NCBI RefSeq assembly: GCF_036324505.1
Contig: NC_086360.1
Span: 3,493,546-3,557,545, forward strand
Source: Eleginops maclovinus
Lineage: Eukaryota; Chordata; Actinopteri; Perciformes; Eleginopidae
Direction: 5' to 3'
DNA: 64,000 bases
Under the pieces are notes generated by a model, which did not search any database, was not told the DNA's origin, and worked only from the letters and a program-made list of their open reading frames with translations. Positions 63,307 through 64,000 of this stretch are shown piece by piece. Within the stretch, counting starts at the first letter, position 1. The number at the start of each line of letters is the position of its first letter. The position numbers were made by a program, and so were the translations under genes.

Positions 63307-63422
63307 ATGGGGGGGGGTCCTTGGTGTATTCTCTATCTTGTAAGGGGTCCTTGGCTGAAAAACAATTGAGAACCTCTGACTTAGGCGGCCGCCTAAGCTG
63401 TAAAGTGCTGCGGGAAACCCTG

Positions 63423-64000
63423 CCATTCCCAAAAAGAAATCCGCTGGTTGCCATGTGGAAGCTGCATATCTGTAATATCCACAGGGGGCAACTCTTTGAG
63501 AAAATGAGCCCAATTCTCTCTTCTTTTTTTTACCTCAGTAAACATTGAACTAACTTGTTTATTGTCTCGCTCTTTCGTTTCATGTCTTCTGCAATACAGC
63601 GTGATATTCATTTAGTAAATGATGGTTCCATTTAGAGTAAAATACATGATAAAGCAGACAATTCTTTAGGGCGGGATAACTCTTGAATGACAGGCCGCTA
63701 ACTATTTTAACTCTATCACAGTGTGTTTTCAGTTCAGGGAAGTTAACTGAAACATTTTGAATGCAGAAAAAATGTCAAGTTTATAATATGATCTAAATAT
63801 TGCAACAGCCAAAAAAGGGTTCGATACCAATGAGGGATCATACTTACAATGTTCCCTTCCCAAAACAGCCTATGAAACTTAAACAGTATCATGATAGCAT
63901 GCTTACATTTGCTAATTACCACCAAACACAAAGTAGCTAAGGTATTTGTTTAAAAAAAACTAAAACATGTTGACCTGATGGTGGCACGAGAGGAAGTCAG
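63423..64000. other. Nothing recognised
   Basis: Last 580 bp: no ORF with protein-like features and no repeat signature beyond a few short A runs. Confidence 0.4.

Larger units (their letters stand above)
53703..63378. mobile_element. Buster/ZBED5-like hAT element, host to the Gypsy insertion
   Basis: Left end cagtggttctcaaagtgggg and right end (reverse complement) cagaggttctcaattgtttt are imperfect hAT-type inverted repeats. The flanks gcttaggc (53695-53702) and acttaggc (63379-63386) match 7 of 8, as expected of an 8-bp target duplication that has aged. Inside are the Gypsy element (53868-61426) and a decayed BED-finger ORF (61546-61990). It also holds two (TG)n tracts and an L2 tail. Confidence 0.6.

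Overview
The window is vertebrate nuclear DNA, most probably from a teleost fish. Its genes are interrupted by GT-AG introns. It is dense in fish-type interspersed repeats: a Ty3/Gypsy element, hAT remnants and their non-autonomous derivatives, TTAA- and TA-flanked MITEs, L2-like LINE tails, a tRNA-derived SINE, and long (TG)n/(CA)n runs. Three protein-coding genes can be read exon by exon and account for nearly all host coding sequence.

Region 1 (3-5918, minus): IMP4, U3 snoRNP / SSU processome, 9 coding exons, 291 aa. The first coding exon holds only the initiator Met. A poly(A) hexamer overlaps the stop codon at the window edge. Region 2 (about 7.4-27.6 kb, minus): RABL6, a Rab-like GTPase with a long acidic/Lys-rich tail, 15 coding exons, 726 aa, with a non-coding first exon near 27.5 kb. 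One intron appears to use a GC donor. Another has a 187-bp (CA)n run starting a few bases from its splice acceptor. A further intron holds a ~300-bp-arm inverted repeat enclosing an exon-like sequence. Region 3 (28.1-32.1 kb): the divergent RABL6/TRAF2 intergenic space, filled by a broken non-LTR retrotransposon that is itself split by a broken ZMYM-like hAT transposase, plus a possible solo LTR. Region 4 (32.4-47.7 kb, plus): TRAF2, 10 coding exons, 570 aa, RING, TRAF zinc fingers, coiled coil and MATH domain. One intron contains a 4.2-kb minisatellite of about 183 copies of a 23-bp unit. Another contains a 33-bp minisatellite that appears to have grown out of a dispersed repeat. Region 5 (47.7-64 kb): no recognisable host gene. 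It holds a structurally complete Ty3/Gypsy retrotransposon (53868-61426; LTRs that look identical, tRNA-His-type primer site, TATA target duplication) inserted in an older Buster/ZBED5-like hAT element (53703-63378) that carries a decayed BED-finger ORF.

IMP4 acts in ribosome biogenesis. RABL6 and TRAF2 (TNF receptor/NF-kB signalling) are, from general knowledge, also neighbours at human 9q34.3, so that linkage looks ancestral, while IMP4 lies elsewhere in human. No operon-like or defence-type system is present. The most unusual content is the repeat architecture inside the TRAF2 and RABL6 introns and the nested transposons. Exon boundaries and lengths were read by eye from splice sites, reading phase and remembered family resemblance; no alignment or expression data were available.
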